Assembly: GCF_000196735.1 (NCBI RefSeq)
Contig: NC_014551.1
Coordinates: forward strand, 177,501 to 241,500
Reading direction: 5' to 3'
Length of the DNA stretch: 64,000 bases
Source of the DNA: Bacillus amyloliquefaciens DSM 7 = ATCC 23350
GTDB lineage: Bacteria; Bacillota; Bacilli; Bacillales; Bacillaceae
Shown piece by piece: positions 47,742 to 56,465 of this stretch. A program made the position numbers and the translations under genes. A model generated the notes under the pieces. It saw nothing but the letters and a program-made list of their open reading frames with translations, searched no databases and was not told the DNA's origin. Within the stretch, counting starts at the first letter, position 1. Every line of letters starts with the position of its first letter.

Positions 47742-48880
47742 CGCAGCTGTTATTCATGATCAGACATCAGCTGAAACTGATGCTGCAAAATCGGGCCGCC
47801 ATCTTTGCGACGATTTCCGTTCCGCTCCTCCTGACTTATTTCTTTTCCTTTTCTGCGGATGACAGTCAGCAGAGGGAAGTATATGTGGCTGATGCGGATC
47901 AGAGTGTCTTCTCGGGACAATTTATGAAAATGATTCAGACAGCCGGCCATGTAAAAGTCACGAAGGTAACGGAGGACGTTTTAAAGACAAAAGTCAATCA
48001 TCAGGATATTTCCTTCGGATTGCTGATTGGCTCTCATTTTGAAGAGACATTATTTTCCAGAGACGAATTGAATGTTTCATTTATTCAGAATGAAGAAAAG
48101 GGTGATGCTGTTTTGACAGAGCAGCTGATTGCCCAGCAGGCGGGAACCCTGAAAAAAATAGTCCGCGATGCAAAGGTGATGTCCCGGACGCTGCACTCTG
48201 ACGGGAAGCAGTCGGCGTCTGATCTGCTGAAGGATATTCAGGACCGTTCTGCCGTCACAGTTGACCGCCATCACGTTTATGCAGGCGGACAAGCGGCCGG
48301 CAGGCTCATCGGTTTTTTAGTGATGTTTATTTGGTTCGTTGCGGTCCAAAGCTTGCGGTCATTTATAGATGAACAAGAAAATCATACATATGCAAGATTG
48401 CTGAGTACGCCCGTTTCCTATACGGCATATGCCATCTCTAAGTTTGCGGCGGCGTATCTTTTCGGACTTCTGCATATTATAGTGATTCTCGCTGCGGGAA
48501 AATTCATGCTGCATATCCGTTTTGCCGATCACGTTCTTGCTGCGGGAGCGGTGCTTGCGGCCTGCTCATTTGCGCTCACTTCTGTAACGATGGCGGTAAT
48601 ACCGTTTATGAAAAGCCAAAAGCAATTCACATCGCTTGCTTCCGTATTTATAGCTGTCACGGGTTTATTGGGAGGGGCCTTCTTCACTTTAGATTCGGCT
48701 CCGGAGTACATGCGGACGTTGTCTTTGTTTACGCCTGAAAAATGGGCGATCGGCGCGTTTCAAAACAATGGGGGCAGCAGCACGCAGATTGCGCCGCTGA
48801 GCCTGTTTCTTGCTGCCGGCGCAGTGTTTCTGGCCTTGTCACTTTATTTGATAAGCCGGAATATGAAAAAACACGGTTAG
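47738..48880 (+). CDS. lnrN: ABC-2 transporter permease, LnrN-like
   Basis: This 380-residue permease has the same layout as its neighbour LnrM: N-terminal membrane segment, extracellular domain, and five to six segments near the C-terminus (RLLSTPVSYTAYAISKFAAA). It is translationally coupled to lnrM (ATGA overlap). The two form a heterodimer with LnrL. Confidence 0.85.
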   Translation: MTQLLFMIRHQLKLMLQNRAAIFATISVPLLLTYFFSFSADDSQQREVYVADADQSVFSGQFMKMIQTAGHVKVTKVTEDVLKTKVNHQDISFGLLIGSHFEETLFSRDELNVSFIQNEEKGDAVLTEQLIAQQAGTLKKIVRDAKVMSRTLHSDGKQSASDLLKDIQDRSAVTVDRHHVYAGGQAAGRLIGFLVMFIWFVAVQSLRSFIDEQENHTYARLLSTPVSYTAYAISKFAAAYLFGLLHIIVILAAGKFMLHIRFADHVLAAGAVLAACSFALTSVTMAVIPFMKSQKQFTSLASVFIAVTGLLGGAFFTLDSAPEYMRTLSLFTPEKWAIGAFQNNGGSSTQIAPLSLFLAAGAVFLALSLYLISRNMKKHG

Positions 48881-48893
48881 GAGGATGACTGCT

Positions 48894-49073
48894 TTGTATA
48901 TGGCAGAAGTAATCGGAATAATAGAAATGCTCGCGGGAGCCGCAATGAACGTATGGATCGGCAAACTGGGAAAAACCTTTTTCGGTAAAGATGACAGAAG
49001 TTCAAGGATCGTGTTAAGAATCTGCGGCATCTTTCTCATTATCAATGGTGCTTCCAGAGCGTTTCATATCTAG
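48894..49073 (+). CDS. Small membrane protein downstream of lnrN
   Basis: This is a 59-residue protein from TTG 48894 (AGGAGG 8 bases upstream; the ATG at 48885 overlaps that site, and ATG 48900 is also possible). Two hydrophobic stretches are visible (EVIGIIEMLAGAAMNVWIG and ICGIFLIINGASR). It starts 13 bases after lnrN and is probably in the same operon. No family is recognised. It could be an accessory subunit of the LnrLMN transporter. Confidence 0.6.
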   Translation: MYMAEVIGIIEMLAGAAMNVWIGKLGKTFFGKDDRSSRIVLRICGIFLIINGASRAFHI

Positions 49074-49194
49074 TTCACAAAGTTTTCCGGACTATTCACC
49101 TAAATGTAATCTTTTTCCTTGTAAATCATGTAAAATAGTAAGTGTTCTATGAAAATATGATAAAGGGAGGAAGAAACCGAAAAAGAGAATCGTT

Positions 49195-49653
49195 ATGTTA
49201 TTTGCCGCGGCTGCCGCTGTTTTAATGCTGGTAAGCGGATTGTGGGCCCCGTCAGCGTCTGCGGCGCCGGCTCCTGCTTTAACACAAATCCGTATTATCG
49301 GAGTGACCTCTGACGGACAGAATTATCAATGGGAAAATATCGGGCCGAACCAAATCAGCGCATCAAAACCGATGAAGGGCACTACGGGTTATTTAGCGGT
49401 ATACTTCCAAGGGTATCCGAACAATAACACGATTCAGGCGTTTAACAACGGGACGAATATTACAAATCTTACGTCAAAAGCGCTGGAAGATGAATATACG
49501 AAAAACGGCAATATCATTACAGGCTACATTAAATATTACAGCGTTCCTCTTTCTTATGTCAGTTCAGGAACGTTCTCTTTCTCCGCAACGGGGCTGAATG
49601 GGCCGTATACACCGTTAAGCAGCGGATTTTTCTCTATTCAGGTACAGAATTAA
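49195..49653 (+). CDS. Secreted protein with odd start, function unknown
   Basis: From ATG 49195 the product has 152 residues: a hydrophobic leader (FAAAAAVLMLVSGLWA), an AxA cleavage site near SASAAP and a small beta-rich mature domain (LTQIRIIGVTSDGQ, YLAVYFQGYPNNN). That ATG lies about 25 bases after the only ribosome site (GGGAGG, 49165-49170). In the same frame the upstream codons read CCG-AAA-AAG-AGA-ATC-GTT, a perfect signal-peptide n-region if CCG (49177) were a start. No standard start codon exists there. The mature part may be distantly like the secreted YolA (DUF4879) family; this is weak. Confidence 0.6.
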   Translation: MLFAAAAAVLMLVSGLWAPSASAAPAPALTQIRIIGVTSDGQNYQWENIGPNQISASKPMKGTTGYLAVYFQGYPNNNTIQAFNNGTNITNLTSKALEDEYTKNGNIITGYIKYYSVPLSYVSSGTFSFSATGLNGPYTPLSSGFFSIQVQN

Positions 49654-49660
49654 AACAAAC

Positions 49661-49690
49661 GCCCGGTGTGCAGATGCCGGGCTTTTATGT
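49661..49690 (+). terminator. Terminator after the secreted protein gene
   Basis: GCCCGG-tgtgcagat-GCCGGGC is followed by TTTTATG. Confidence 0.75.
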
Positions 49691-49746
49691 ATAGTTTTTC
49701 TCTCTTTCCGGGAAGCTATTCTTAAAGAAGAGGGAGGGCTTACATG

Positions 49747-49995
49747 ATGGACAAGACACTCGGGTATTTGCGCGAGTCGCTTTCAAACCATTTGGAGCAT
49801 GACGTTTGCCGCGGGATTTATAAAAAGCTGCAGGTGAAGCATTATGCAAATGAAGGTGAGTTTGTGAAAGATCTTAATGATCTGGAAATGGATGCGTTAA
49901 ATCAGGTGCTTGAGAAGGAAATCAAATATGCTGAGAACGAGCAGGATGAGAAGCGCACAATGGAATTGAATGAAGTATATGAGCTTCTGTTTTAA
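49747..49995 (+). CDS. csgA: Sporulation-specific protein CsgA
   Basis: This 82-residue protein begins MDKTLGYLRESLSNHLE and ends ELNEVYELLF, which matches the SigG-dependent CsgA of B. subtilis in length and at both ends. The acidic, helical sequence has no membrane segment. GGAGGG lies upstream of ATG 49744/49747. A forespore SigG promoter is expected; TGTATA at about 49687 with a loosely matching -10 region is a weak candidate. Confidence 0.88.
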   Translation: MDKTLGYLRESLSNHLEHDVCRGIYKKLQVKHYANEGEFVKDLNDLEMDALNQVLEKEIKYAENEQDEKRTMELNEVYELLF

Positions 49996-50029
49996 AAAGC
50001 CTCCCGGCTGACGGGGGCTTTTTTTTATT
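49996..50029 (+). terminator. Terminator after csgA
   Basis: AAGCCTCCCG-gctga-CGGGGGCTT is followed by eight T. Confidence 0.9.
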
Positions 50030-50105
50030 GTTTGGAAACAGTTTACAGTATCATCCAAATCTTTGTATAATGGATAGTTGTGACAAAAACAGACGGAGGA
50101 GAAAA

Positions 50106-50804
50106 ATGAACGAAATAAAAAAACAGACGGTACTTGAATTGTCATCAGTTGAGAAAGCTTTGGTTTTTCTGGTGCCGCCATTAGTGGGGCTGGTCATCGG
50201 ATGGTTTCTGCCGGTCATTGCGAAATGGGCCGTTTCATTGGATTGGCTGCCATTTCAGGGGCCGCTTGGAATCATCGCTTCTTTTCACGGATGGAAGGCT
50301 GCGGCTGTGACCGCCGTTATCGGTTTATTCGGAGGGATCTGGCTGACGAGGGCTGCTTTTAAAGAAAGTCTTGTGGCAGTCGTAACGGATAGAGAGGTGT
50401 CCTTAACCATACATAATGAAGAAAGCGTGTTTTCAAAAGACAGCATTTCCGGTGTGTTTACGGATCAAAAGCAGCTTGTTTTATTGGGGGCTGAAGGGCA
50501 GGAGCTTTTTCGGGAAAAGCTTGAGCCGGCCGTTGAAAAAGCAGCTGATGCATTTCGCGGGCATGGGTATGTCTGGCTGGGGACGGAAGATCCTTTTAAA
50601 GATGAATACAAACGGTGGGTGCCGGACATGCCGGATTTGGAGCCGGGGGCCAATGCTCTTTTAAAAGCGAGACAAAAAGCGCTGAAACAGGATGAGAAGG
50701 CTGATGCGAAAGAACTGAAAGCTGAAATCTCCAAACTGGGCATTACCGTGCGGGATCAAGGGTCACGCCAATATTGGCGGATCTATAAAACGCCGTCTGC
50801 ATAA
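50106..50804 (+). CDS. Membrane protein of unknown function, YqeB-like
   Basis: 232 residues from ATG 50106, with GGAGGAG 5 bases upstream. Two membrane segments (about 20-45 and 60-85) are followed by a cytoplasmic part containing VVTDREVSLTIHNEESVF and a lysine/alanine-rich helix near the C-terminus. I recall a similar protein, YqeB, in B. subtilis, but the assignment is uncertain. It is monocistronic and faces ybyB across a shared terminator. Confidence 0.7.
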   Translation: MNEIKKQTVLELSSVEKALVFLVPPLVGLVIGWFLPVIAKWAVSLDWLPFQGPLGIIASFHGWKAAAVTAVIGLFGGIWLTRAAFKESLVAVVTDREVSLTIHNEESVFSKDSISGVFTDQKQLVLLGAEGQELFREKLEPAVEKAADAFRGHGYVWLGTEDPFKDEYKRWVPDMPDLEPGANALLKARQKALKQDEKADAKELKAEISKLGITVRDQGSRQYWRIYKTPSA

Positions 50805-50842
50805 AAAAAGCTGCCGCCGTTTTATACGGCCGGGCAGCTTGG
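50803..50842. terminator. Bidirectional terminator between the YqeB-like gene and ybyB
   Basis: AAGCTGCC-gccgttttatacggccg-GGCAGCTT with an A run before it; an inner stem CCGT/ACGG strengthens it. Confidence 0.75.
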
Positions 50843-50849
50843 AAACAGA

Positions 50850-51110
50850 TTATTTCTTCTTGTCATCATAGTATTGAACCGGGTACATGGAGCCTTCGGA
50901 TACCATTTTGTTATCTTCAATATCTTCGGGATGCGGGTTGCCTGCTTTATTGACGGGAAATGATTCAATATCGTGCTTCCCGGAAAGCGATGTTTTCATA
51001 TTGCGGATAAAGCTCTTCACCTTTTGGCGGTTTGATTTATCTTTGAGCAGATAGGAAGTCACTCCGACAGTCGACACGGCAAGTCCTGAAATGAGCAGTT
51101 TTTGTTTCAT
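50850..51110 (-). CDS. ybyB: Small protein YbyB
   Basis: This is an 86-residue protein, equal to the B. subtilis YbyB length. It has a short hydrophobic N-terminus (LLISGLAVSTVGVTSYLL), then a basic helix and an acidic tail. AAAGGAG precedes the ATG. Position next to ybeC matches B. subtilis. The function is unknown. Confidence 0.85.
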   Translation of the reverse strand: MKQKLLISGLAVSTVGVTSYLLKDKSNRQKVKSFIRNMKTSLSGKHDIESFPVNKAGNPHPEDIEDNKMVSEGSMYPVQYYDDKKK

Positions 51111-51214
51111 AATAAAAACTCCTTTCTATTTCTGGCTTGCAGTATTTATTCCCGCTTGGCGGCTGTTTAAACATCGAAGGGGAATTTTGGCTTTCCGCTT
51201 TAATGCGATAAAGA

Positions 51215-51244
51215 TTGACAAATCTATTTTCAGAATAATATTAT
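51215..51244 (+). promoter_or_regulatory. Sigma-A promoter of ybeC
   Basis: TTGACA (51215-51220) and TATTAT (51239-51244) are 18 bases apart, 51 bases before the start codon. Confidence 0.7.
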
Positions 51245-51294
51245 AAATATATGATAGTGCTGAAGTCATATTTTATGTGAAAGGTGTTAACTTT

Positions 51295-52875
51295 ATGAAT
51301 CAATTACATCGCAGAATGGGAACGTTTGCACTCATGATGGTCGGGCTTGGGTCGATGATTGGCTCCGGCTGGTTATTCGGGGCATGGCGGGCTGCTCAGA
51401 TTGCGGGACCTGCCGCCATTATTTCCTGGATTATTGGTATGATCGTTATTCTGTTTATCGCACTTTCTTACAGTGAATTGGGTTCAATGTTCCCGGAAGC
51501 CGGGGGAATGGTTAAATACACTCAATATTCTCATGGGTCATTTATTGGATTTATTGCAGGGTGGGCAAACTGGATTGCGATTGTTTCCGTTATTCCGGTG
51601 GAAGCGGTGGCATCTGTTCAATATATGAGTTCATGGCCGTGGGACTGGGCCAAATGGACAAGCAATCTTGTTCACAACGGCACACTTACGGGAGAGGGGC
51701 TCGGCTTTGCATCTGTATTGCTGATTATTTACTTTTTACTGAATTATTGGACAGTTAACTTATTTTCGAAGGCGAATTCATTGATTACCATCTTTAAAAT
51801 CATTATTCCGGGGCTGACAATCGGGGCTTTGCTGTTTACCGGTTTTCACGGCGGAAACTTCACATCAGGGGCAAGCATTGCGCCGAACGGCTGGGCGAGC
51901 GTGCTGACGGCGGTGGCCACATCAGGTATCGTGTTTGCGTTTAACGGGTTTCAAAGCCCGATTAACATGGCCGGAGAAGCAAAAAATCCCAGCAAATCGA
52001 TTCCGATTGCGGTTGTCGGTTCGTTATTGGTCGCAACCGTCATTTACGTCCTGCTGCAAATCGCGTTTATCGGTGCGGTTGAACCTTCAATGATCGTTCA
52101 CGGCTGGAGTCACCTGAACTTTAACTCTCCATTTGCCGATTTGGCGATCGCGTTGAATATTAACTGGCTTGTCATTATCCTTTATGCGGATGCGTTCGTA
52201 TCTCCGTCAGGAACAGGTATCACCTATACCGCTACGACGTCCCGCATGATTTACGGCATGGAAAAAAATAAGTATATGCCGAGCATTTTCGGAAAGCTTC
52301 ATCCGCTGTACGGCGTGCCGCGCCAAGCGATGATTTTTAATCTGATCGTATCGTTTATCTTTCTGTTTTTATTCAGAGGATGGGGTGTGCTTGCTGAAAT
52401 CATTTCCGTTGCGACACTGATTTCTTATATCACGGGTCCTGTGACCGTTATGACGCTGCGGCGGACGGCTGCGGATTTGTACCGGCCTCTCCGTCTGAAA
52501 GGCCTCAGCGTGGTTGCTCCGCTCGGCTTCGTATTCGCGTCTCTCGTGCTGTATTGGGCGCGCTGGCCGTTAACGGGGCAGGTGCTGTTTATCATTTTGA
52601 TCGGCCTTCCGATTTACTTCTACTACCAAGCGAAAGCGAAGTGGAAAGGATTCCGCCGAAACTTTAAAGGCGGCGTTTGGATGGTTGTCTATCTGCTCAG
52701 CATGATGGTCATTTCATGGCTCGGAAGTGAAAAATTCGGCGGTCTGGACATCATTCCGTACGGATGGGATATGGGACTGATCGCAATCGTTGCCCTTGTT
52801 TTCTATACGTGGGCGCTTAAGAGCGGATACCAAACGGAGTATTTGAAAGACGCAAAGCAATCAACGATCAATTAA
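51295..52875 (+). CDS. ybeC: Amino acid permease YbeC
   Basis: This 526-residue APC permease has twelve or more membrane segments, a conserved first helix (MVGLGSMIGSGWLFGAW) and the substrate loop FNGFQSPINMAGEAKNPSK. ATG 51295 has AAAGGTG upstream. Position between ybyB and the glp genes matches B. subtilis ybeC. The substrate is unproven. Confidence 0.85.
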   Translation: MNQLHRRMGTFALMMVGLGSMIGSGWLFGAWRAAQIAGPAAIISWIIGMIVILFIALSYSELGSMFPEAGGMVKYTQYSHGSFIGFIAGWANWIAIVSVIPVEAVASVQYMSSWPWDWAKWTSNLVHNGTLTGEGLGFASVLLIIYFLLNYWTVNLFSKANSLITIFKIIIPGLTIGALLFTGFHGGNFTSGASIAPNGWASVLTAVATSGIVFAFNGFQSPINMAGEAKNPSKSIPIAVVGSLLVATVIYVLLQIAFIGAVEPSMIVHGWSHLNFNSPFADLAIALNINWLVIILYADAFVSPSGTGITYTATTSRMIYGMEKNKYMPSIFGKLHPLYGVPRQAMIFNLIVSFIFLFLFRGWGVLAEIISVATLISYITGPVTVMTLRRTAADLYRPLRLKGLSVVAPLGFVFASLVLYWARWPLTGQVLFIILIGLPIYFYYQAKAKWKGFRRNFKGGVWMVVYLLSMMVISWLGSEKFGGLDIIPYGWDMGLIAIVALVFYTWALKSGYQTEYLKDAKQSTIN

Positions 52876-52918
52876 AAGGCGGACAGGCGGAAGCCGCTGC
52901 CGGAAAAGAATAATGATT

Positions 52919-53003
52919 ATGCAAACCTTGCGGTAAACGTCCCGCAAGGTTTTTTATCGGGCAAAAAACATGGATGCGGCATCATCTCCGAACCCATGTG
53001 GCT
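52919..53003. repeat. Direct repeat copy A (glpQ 3' flank), with ybeC terminator
   Basis: This stretch is nearly identical to 53725-53810. It contains the hairpin AACCTTGCGG-taaacgt-CCCGCAAGGTT followed by TTTTTAT, which ends ybeC. It also has a damaged copy of the glpQ terminator (ATGGATGCGG opposite CCGAACCCAT, where copy B has a perfect match). Confidence 0.85.
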
Positions 53004-53074
53004 CGATACAGGCGTGTCGATGAATGAGCAAGCCTAACGACAGAACAATCAAGACCAGTATTCTTTTTTCTCAT
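53003..53074 (-). pseudogene. glpQ: glpQ remnant (signal-peptide part only)
   Basis: On the - strand, ATG at 53074 begins a segment whose bases resemble the start of the intact glpQ at 54698, including GATACAGGCGTG and GATGAATGA in the + reading and a frame coding for LVLIVLSLGLL. After about 70 bases it joins directly to the glpQ 3' flank (copy A), so almost the whole gene is deleted. Confidence 0.6.
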
Positions 53075-53080
53075 GATTTC

Positions 53081-53463
53081 TCTGCCTTATCAATAACTGT
53101 TGTGAAAAATGACACTCTATCATTTGGCAGCTAATTCAATACTTAATACTTTCGATCTGAAAAGTATGAAGCCGGGAAAAAATCCCGTTAAATAGATCGA
53201 CAAAATTTGAAAACCAAGCAAAATTCACTTATTTTGACGAGTCTGAAATTTTATTGTTAGAATTAAACAGGTATGGTAAAAATTAAAATATACTCCTATC
53301 AGAGATCTTGAAAAAATGATTAACAATGCCCATGTTTCTGAATATGACTTTTTTATGATTAAGAAAAACAAAGAAGTAGGGAGTGATTAGATACATTTTT
53401 TAAATGGCTAGACAGCAGAGTGTGTATACATAAGGGAAATTAAATTCACAAAGGAGAATAATA
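53081..53463. other. Gap with decayed sequence before the ybeF paralog
   Basis: This is a region of about 380 bases, more AT-rich than its surroundings, with no intact gene. A short frame ending at 53390 reads MINNAHVSEYDFFMIKKN and could be the C-terminal piece of a lost gene of unknown family. Confidence 0.4.
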
Positions 53464-53712
53464 ATGGATGAGCTAGATCTTGCTTTTGGTATTTTACCGC
53501 TTTCTATTATCGTCTTATCGATTATATTCACTTATATTTTCAAAAAGGTGTATATAATGCCGCTTGTCAGTATAGTTGTTTCAGTCATATTAATGTTCAC
53601 TGTTTTTAATCTATCCTTCTGGGGATGGGTTGTTGTCTATGGTTTAATATCAATAGTATTATCATATATGACAAATAGTATAAGAAAGAAAATAGATAAT
53701 AGAAATAAATAA
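53464..53712 (+). CDS. Small membrane protein, YbeF paralog
   Basis: This 82-residue protein has two to three membrane segments. Its first part (MDELDLAFGILPLSIIVLS) and its middle (FNLSFWGWVVVYGLISIVLS) align with the YbeF-like protein at 56466. AAAGGAG is 8 bases upstream of ATG 53464. With the glpQ remnant it appears to be the other half of an old tandem duplication. The function is unknown. Confidence 0.8.
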   Translation: MDELDLAFGILPLSIIVLSIIFTYIFKKVYIMPLVSIVVSVILMFTVFNLSFWGWVVVYGLISIVLSYMTNSIRKKIDNRNK

Positions 53713-53724
53713 TTATATCCTTTA

Positions 53725-53810
53725 ATGCAAACCTTGCGGTAAACGTCCCACAAGGTTTTTTATCGGGCAAAAAAACATGGGTTCGGCATCATCTCCGAAC
53801 CCATGCGGCT
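53725..53810. repeat. Direct repeat copy B with glpQ terminator
   Basis: This is the second copy of the 52919 repeat. It holds the glpQ terminator on the - strand (ATGGGTTCGG...CCGAACCCAT flanked by an A run, i.e. a T tail on the minus strand) and a second hairpin AACCTTGCGG/CCACAAGGTT. Confidence 0.85.
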
Positions 53811-53813
53811 TCA

Positions 53814-54698
53814 TTATTTATATTCTTTTTTGACCTTTTGGAATATATCCGCATAGTTGGTAAACACACCGGTTACGCCCCAATTCAGCAGACGGCGCAT
53901 GTCCGCTTCGCTGTTTACGGTGTAAGGGTGCAGCAGCAGTCCGTGGCTGCGTATGTTCCGGACGTTTTGAGCGTTCAGCGCTTTGTAATCCGGCCCGATT
54001 CCGACGGCATATGTTTTGATGTCCGTTAAATCTGCGTCAGTCATTGAAGTCAGCTGTTCCGCTTCAAGCAATTGGACGGCGGGAAGTTTCGGATCAAGCT
54101 TTTTGATTTTCAGAAGGCTGTCCTTACTGAAAGACTGAATGATGACTTGTCCGGGTTTCGCATGCTTTCCTGCCAACTTGTACTTTTTCAGTGAAGCGAT
54201 CAGCTTTTCTTCCATACCCGGATACGTTTCAGGCGCCTTTGTTTCAATATAATAGTTTGCATGTCTGCCGAATCGTTTTAACACGTCATCAAGTGTGGGT
54301 ACACGAAGTCCCGCGTATTGCGGTTTTGCTTTTTCCGGATAGGCCTTATTGAACCAAGAGCCGGCGTCGAGCTTTTGAATCTCGGCTAATGTATGATCTT
54401 TCACCCAGCCGTGTCCGTTTGTGGTGCGGTCCAGTTTTTCGTCATGCATGACGATCAGCTTGCCGTCTTTTGTCATTTGTAAATCCAATTCAATATAGTC
54501 AGCCTTCATTTTTTGCGCAGTTTCATAAGAAAGGATCGTGTGCTCCGGCACATATCCCGAAGCACCTCGATGGGCAATGGTCAATATTCTGTCAGGAGAC
54601 AAGAGATTTCCTTTCCCCGCTGCTGATACAGGCGTGACGATGAATGACAATAAACCGAATGAAAGCAAAACCAAAGCAAACAACTTATGTTTCCGCAT
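53814..54698 (-). CDS. glpQ: Glycerophosphodiester phosphodiesterase, secreted
   Basis: This 294-residue protein has a Sec signal peptide (MRKHKLFALVLLSFGLLSF, cleavage near VSAA) and a GDPD TIM barrel with IAHRGASGYVPEHT and ELDLQMTKDGKLIVMHDEKL carrying the catalytic histidines and calcium ligands. It hydrolyses glycerophosphodiesters, including teichoic-acid fragments, to glycerol-3-phosphate outside the cell. It follows glpT by 97 bases in the glpTQ operon, which GlpP and, in B. subtilis, phosphate supply control. Confidence 0.95.
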   Translation of the reverse strand: MRKHKLFALVLLSFGLLSFIVTPVSAAGKGNLLSPDRILTIAHRGASGYVPEHTILSYETAQKMKADYIELDLQMTKDGKLIVMHDEKLDRTTNGHGWVKDHTLAEIQKLDAGSWFNKAYPEKAKPQYAGLRVPTLDDVLKRFGRHANYYIETKAPETYPGMEEKLIASLKKYKLAGKHAKPGQVIIQSFSKDSLLKIKKLDPKLPAVQLLEAEQLTSMTDADLTDIKTYAVGIGPDYKALNAQNVRNIRSHGLLLHPYTVNSEADMRRLLNWGVTGVFTNYADIFQKVKKEYK

Positions 54699-54795
54699 GT
54701 TTTCTTCCCCCTTAAAAAAATCAATATCTGTCTCTAGCGTAGAAGATAGTTGTAAATCCTGTACTGCAAAAATATTAATCTTTTATGTTGTTTTC

Positions 54796-56133
54796 TTACG
54801 CATGCTCCGCCCGTTTGCCTGTATTCCACGTCATTGCCAAGAAGACGATGGACAGCAAGCATGAGGTGACAAGCATGATAAAGCCTCCGTTCCAGTCAAA
54901 GCGGTCTACGACATAACCCATGATGGCGTTGGCGAAAGCGGAGCCTCCGATGTAGCCGAAAAACCCGGTTAAGCCGGCTGCCGTTCCCGCCGCTTTTTTA
55001 GGAGCAAGGTCAATAGCCTGAAGCCCGATAAGCATGACAGGTCCATAGATTAAGAACCCGATGCTGATAAGCGCGATATTATCGACGAGCGGATGACCGG
55101 CAGGGTTAAGCCAATAAACCAATACAGCGATAAATACACCGGCCATGAACAGTACGCCTGCAGGTGCGCGGCGGCTTTTGAAAAACCGGTCGCTGATCCA
55201 GCCGCACAAAATCGTTCCCGGAATTCCCGCGTATTCATAAAGGAAATAAGACCATCTGGAATCTTCAGGAGAGAATCCTTTCGCTTCCGTCAAATAGGTC
55301 GGCGCCCAGTCAACAACACCGTACCGCACGAAGTAAACAAACACATTGGCAAATGCGATATACCACAGAAATTTATTATTCAGCACGTATTTAAACAGAA
55401 TTTCTTTGGTCGTCATCTCTTTTTCCTGGTCTTTAAACGCATGTTTCGGATAGTCATTCCGGTATTCCTCAATCGGCGGAAGCCCGCATGATTGCGGAGT
55501 GTCCCGAACGAGAAGAACAATCACAAATGAAATGACAATGGCTATGATGGCCGGAAAGAAAAACACGCTTTTCCAAGTAACAAACATAGCGATGCCGAGT
55601 GTCACGAGCGGGGCGAGAATACCTCCGCCTATGTTATGGGCGACATTCCAAATCGACATTTTCGTACCGCGTTCACTGATGGAAAACCAATGAGCCATCG
55701 TCCGTCCGCAAGGCGGCCAGCCCATTCCTTGAAACCACCCGTTAATAAACATAAAAATGAACATAATCGTCACACTTGAAGTGACCCATGGCATGGAAAC
55801 AAATAAAATGTTTACGACACCTGACAAAAACAGACCTGTCGCAAGGAAATATCTCGGGTTGCAGCGGTCAGACACCATCCCCATAATAAATTTGCTGAAG
55901 CCGTAAGCGATTGATACGGCCGCAAGCACCAAGCCAAGTTCTCCTTTTGAAAATCCTTGTTCCTGATGATAAGGAATGGCGAAGGCAAAGTTTTTGCGAA
56001 GCAAATAATACCCGGCATATCCGATGAAAATCCCTAAAAATACTTGCAGCCTGAGCCGTTTATAGGCCGCATCCGTCTTTGAATCATCCAATCTCTCAAT
56101 ATGCGGAGCCGGCTTGAACAATTGAAACATCAT
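54796..56133 (-). CDS. glpT: Glycerol-3-phosphate transporter
   Basis: This 445-residue organophosphate:phosphate antiporter (MFS) has twelve membrane segments. Two conserved arginines for phosphate binding are in YYLLRKNFAF and in the VRYGVVDWAP helix. It imports glycerol-3-phosphate made by GlpQ. It is also the usual fosfomycin entry route in Bacillus. The leader upstream carries a terminator that fits GlpP antitermination, and a cre-like site lies further up. Confidence 0.95.
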   Translation of the reverse strand: MMFQLFKPAPHIERLDDSKTDAAYKRLRLQVFLGIFIGYAGYYLLRKNFAFAIPYHQEQGFSKGELGLVLAAVSIAYGFSKFIMGMVSDRCNPRYFLATGLFLSGVVNILFVSMPWVTSSVTIMFIFMFINGWFQGMGWPPCGRTMAHWFSISERGTKMSIWNVAHNIGGGILAPLVTLGIAMFVTWKSVFFFPAIIAIVISFVIVLLVRDTPQSCGLPPIEEYRNDYPKHAFKDQEKEMTTKEILFKYVLNNKFLWYIAFANVFVYFVRYGVVDWAPTYLTEAKGFSPEDSRWSYFLYEYAGIPGTILCGWISDRFFKSRRAPAGVLFMAGVFIAVLVYWLNPAGHPLVDNIALISIGFLIYGPVMLIGLQAIDLAPKKAAGTAAGLTGFFGYIGGSAFANAIMGYVVDRFDWNGGFIMLVTSCLLSIVFLAMTWNTGKRAEHA

Positions 56134-56195
56134 ATCCTCCCCTTTGCTGAACGTCTATCATGATGTATGTATGACTCCTTTCCTTGAAAATGACA

Positions 56196-56244
56196 AAAAG
56201 AACCAGAAATCACCCTCGTAAAAGGGCGGGTTTTTCTGGCTCTC
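56196..56244 (-). terminator. Leader terminator of glpTQ, GlpP antitermination target
   Basis: On the - strand the leader reads AGAGCCAGAAAAACCCGCCC, then a loop, then GAGGGTGATTTCTGGTTCT and a T run. This forms a long stem about 60 bases upstream of glpT. In B. subtilis GlpP binds such leaders when glycerol-3-phosphate is present and lets transcription pass. Confidence 0.75.
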
Positions 56245-56315
56245 CTCATCTCCATCCAAAAATTATTAACTTGTATATGATAGCGCTTTCTTAAATTATC
56301 ACAGTCCGGCGTGAT

Positions 56316-56329
56316 TGTAAACGCTTTAT
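56316..56329. promoter_or_regulatory. cre-like CcpA site upstream of glpTQ
   Basis: TGTAAACGCTTTAT matches the cre consensus at 12 of 14 positions. A second weaker version, TGATAGCGCTTTCT, lies at 56278-56291. Catabolite repression of glpTQ is known in B. subtilis. Confidence 0.55.
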
Positions 56330-56465
56330 GAAAAGTTTTCATTTTTTTGAATAAATAACCGAAGGGAATATCAGCCGGAACGCGAAAGGATTTGAAGTAC
56401 TCGTTTTTGTACTCAGGCATAAGATGTGTTAGGCCGATTTAAGAAAAGCGAAGGGAGTGCATCTG

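Noticed and set aside
53283-53390. Short coding-like frame ending MIKKNKEVGSD
   Set aside because: Too short, no ribosome site, family unknown; mentioned only as decayed sequence in the gap.
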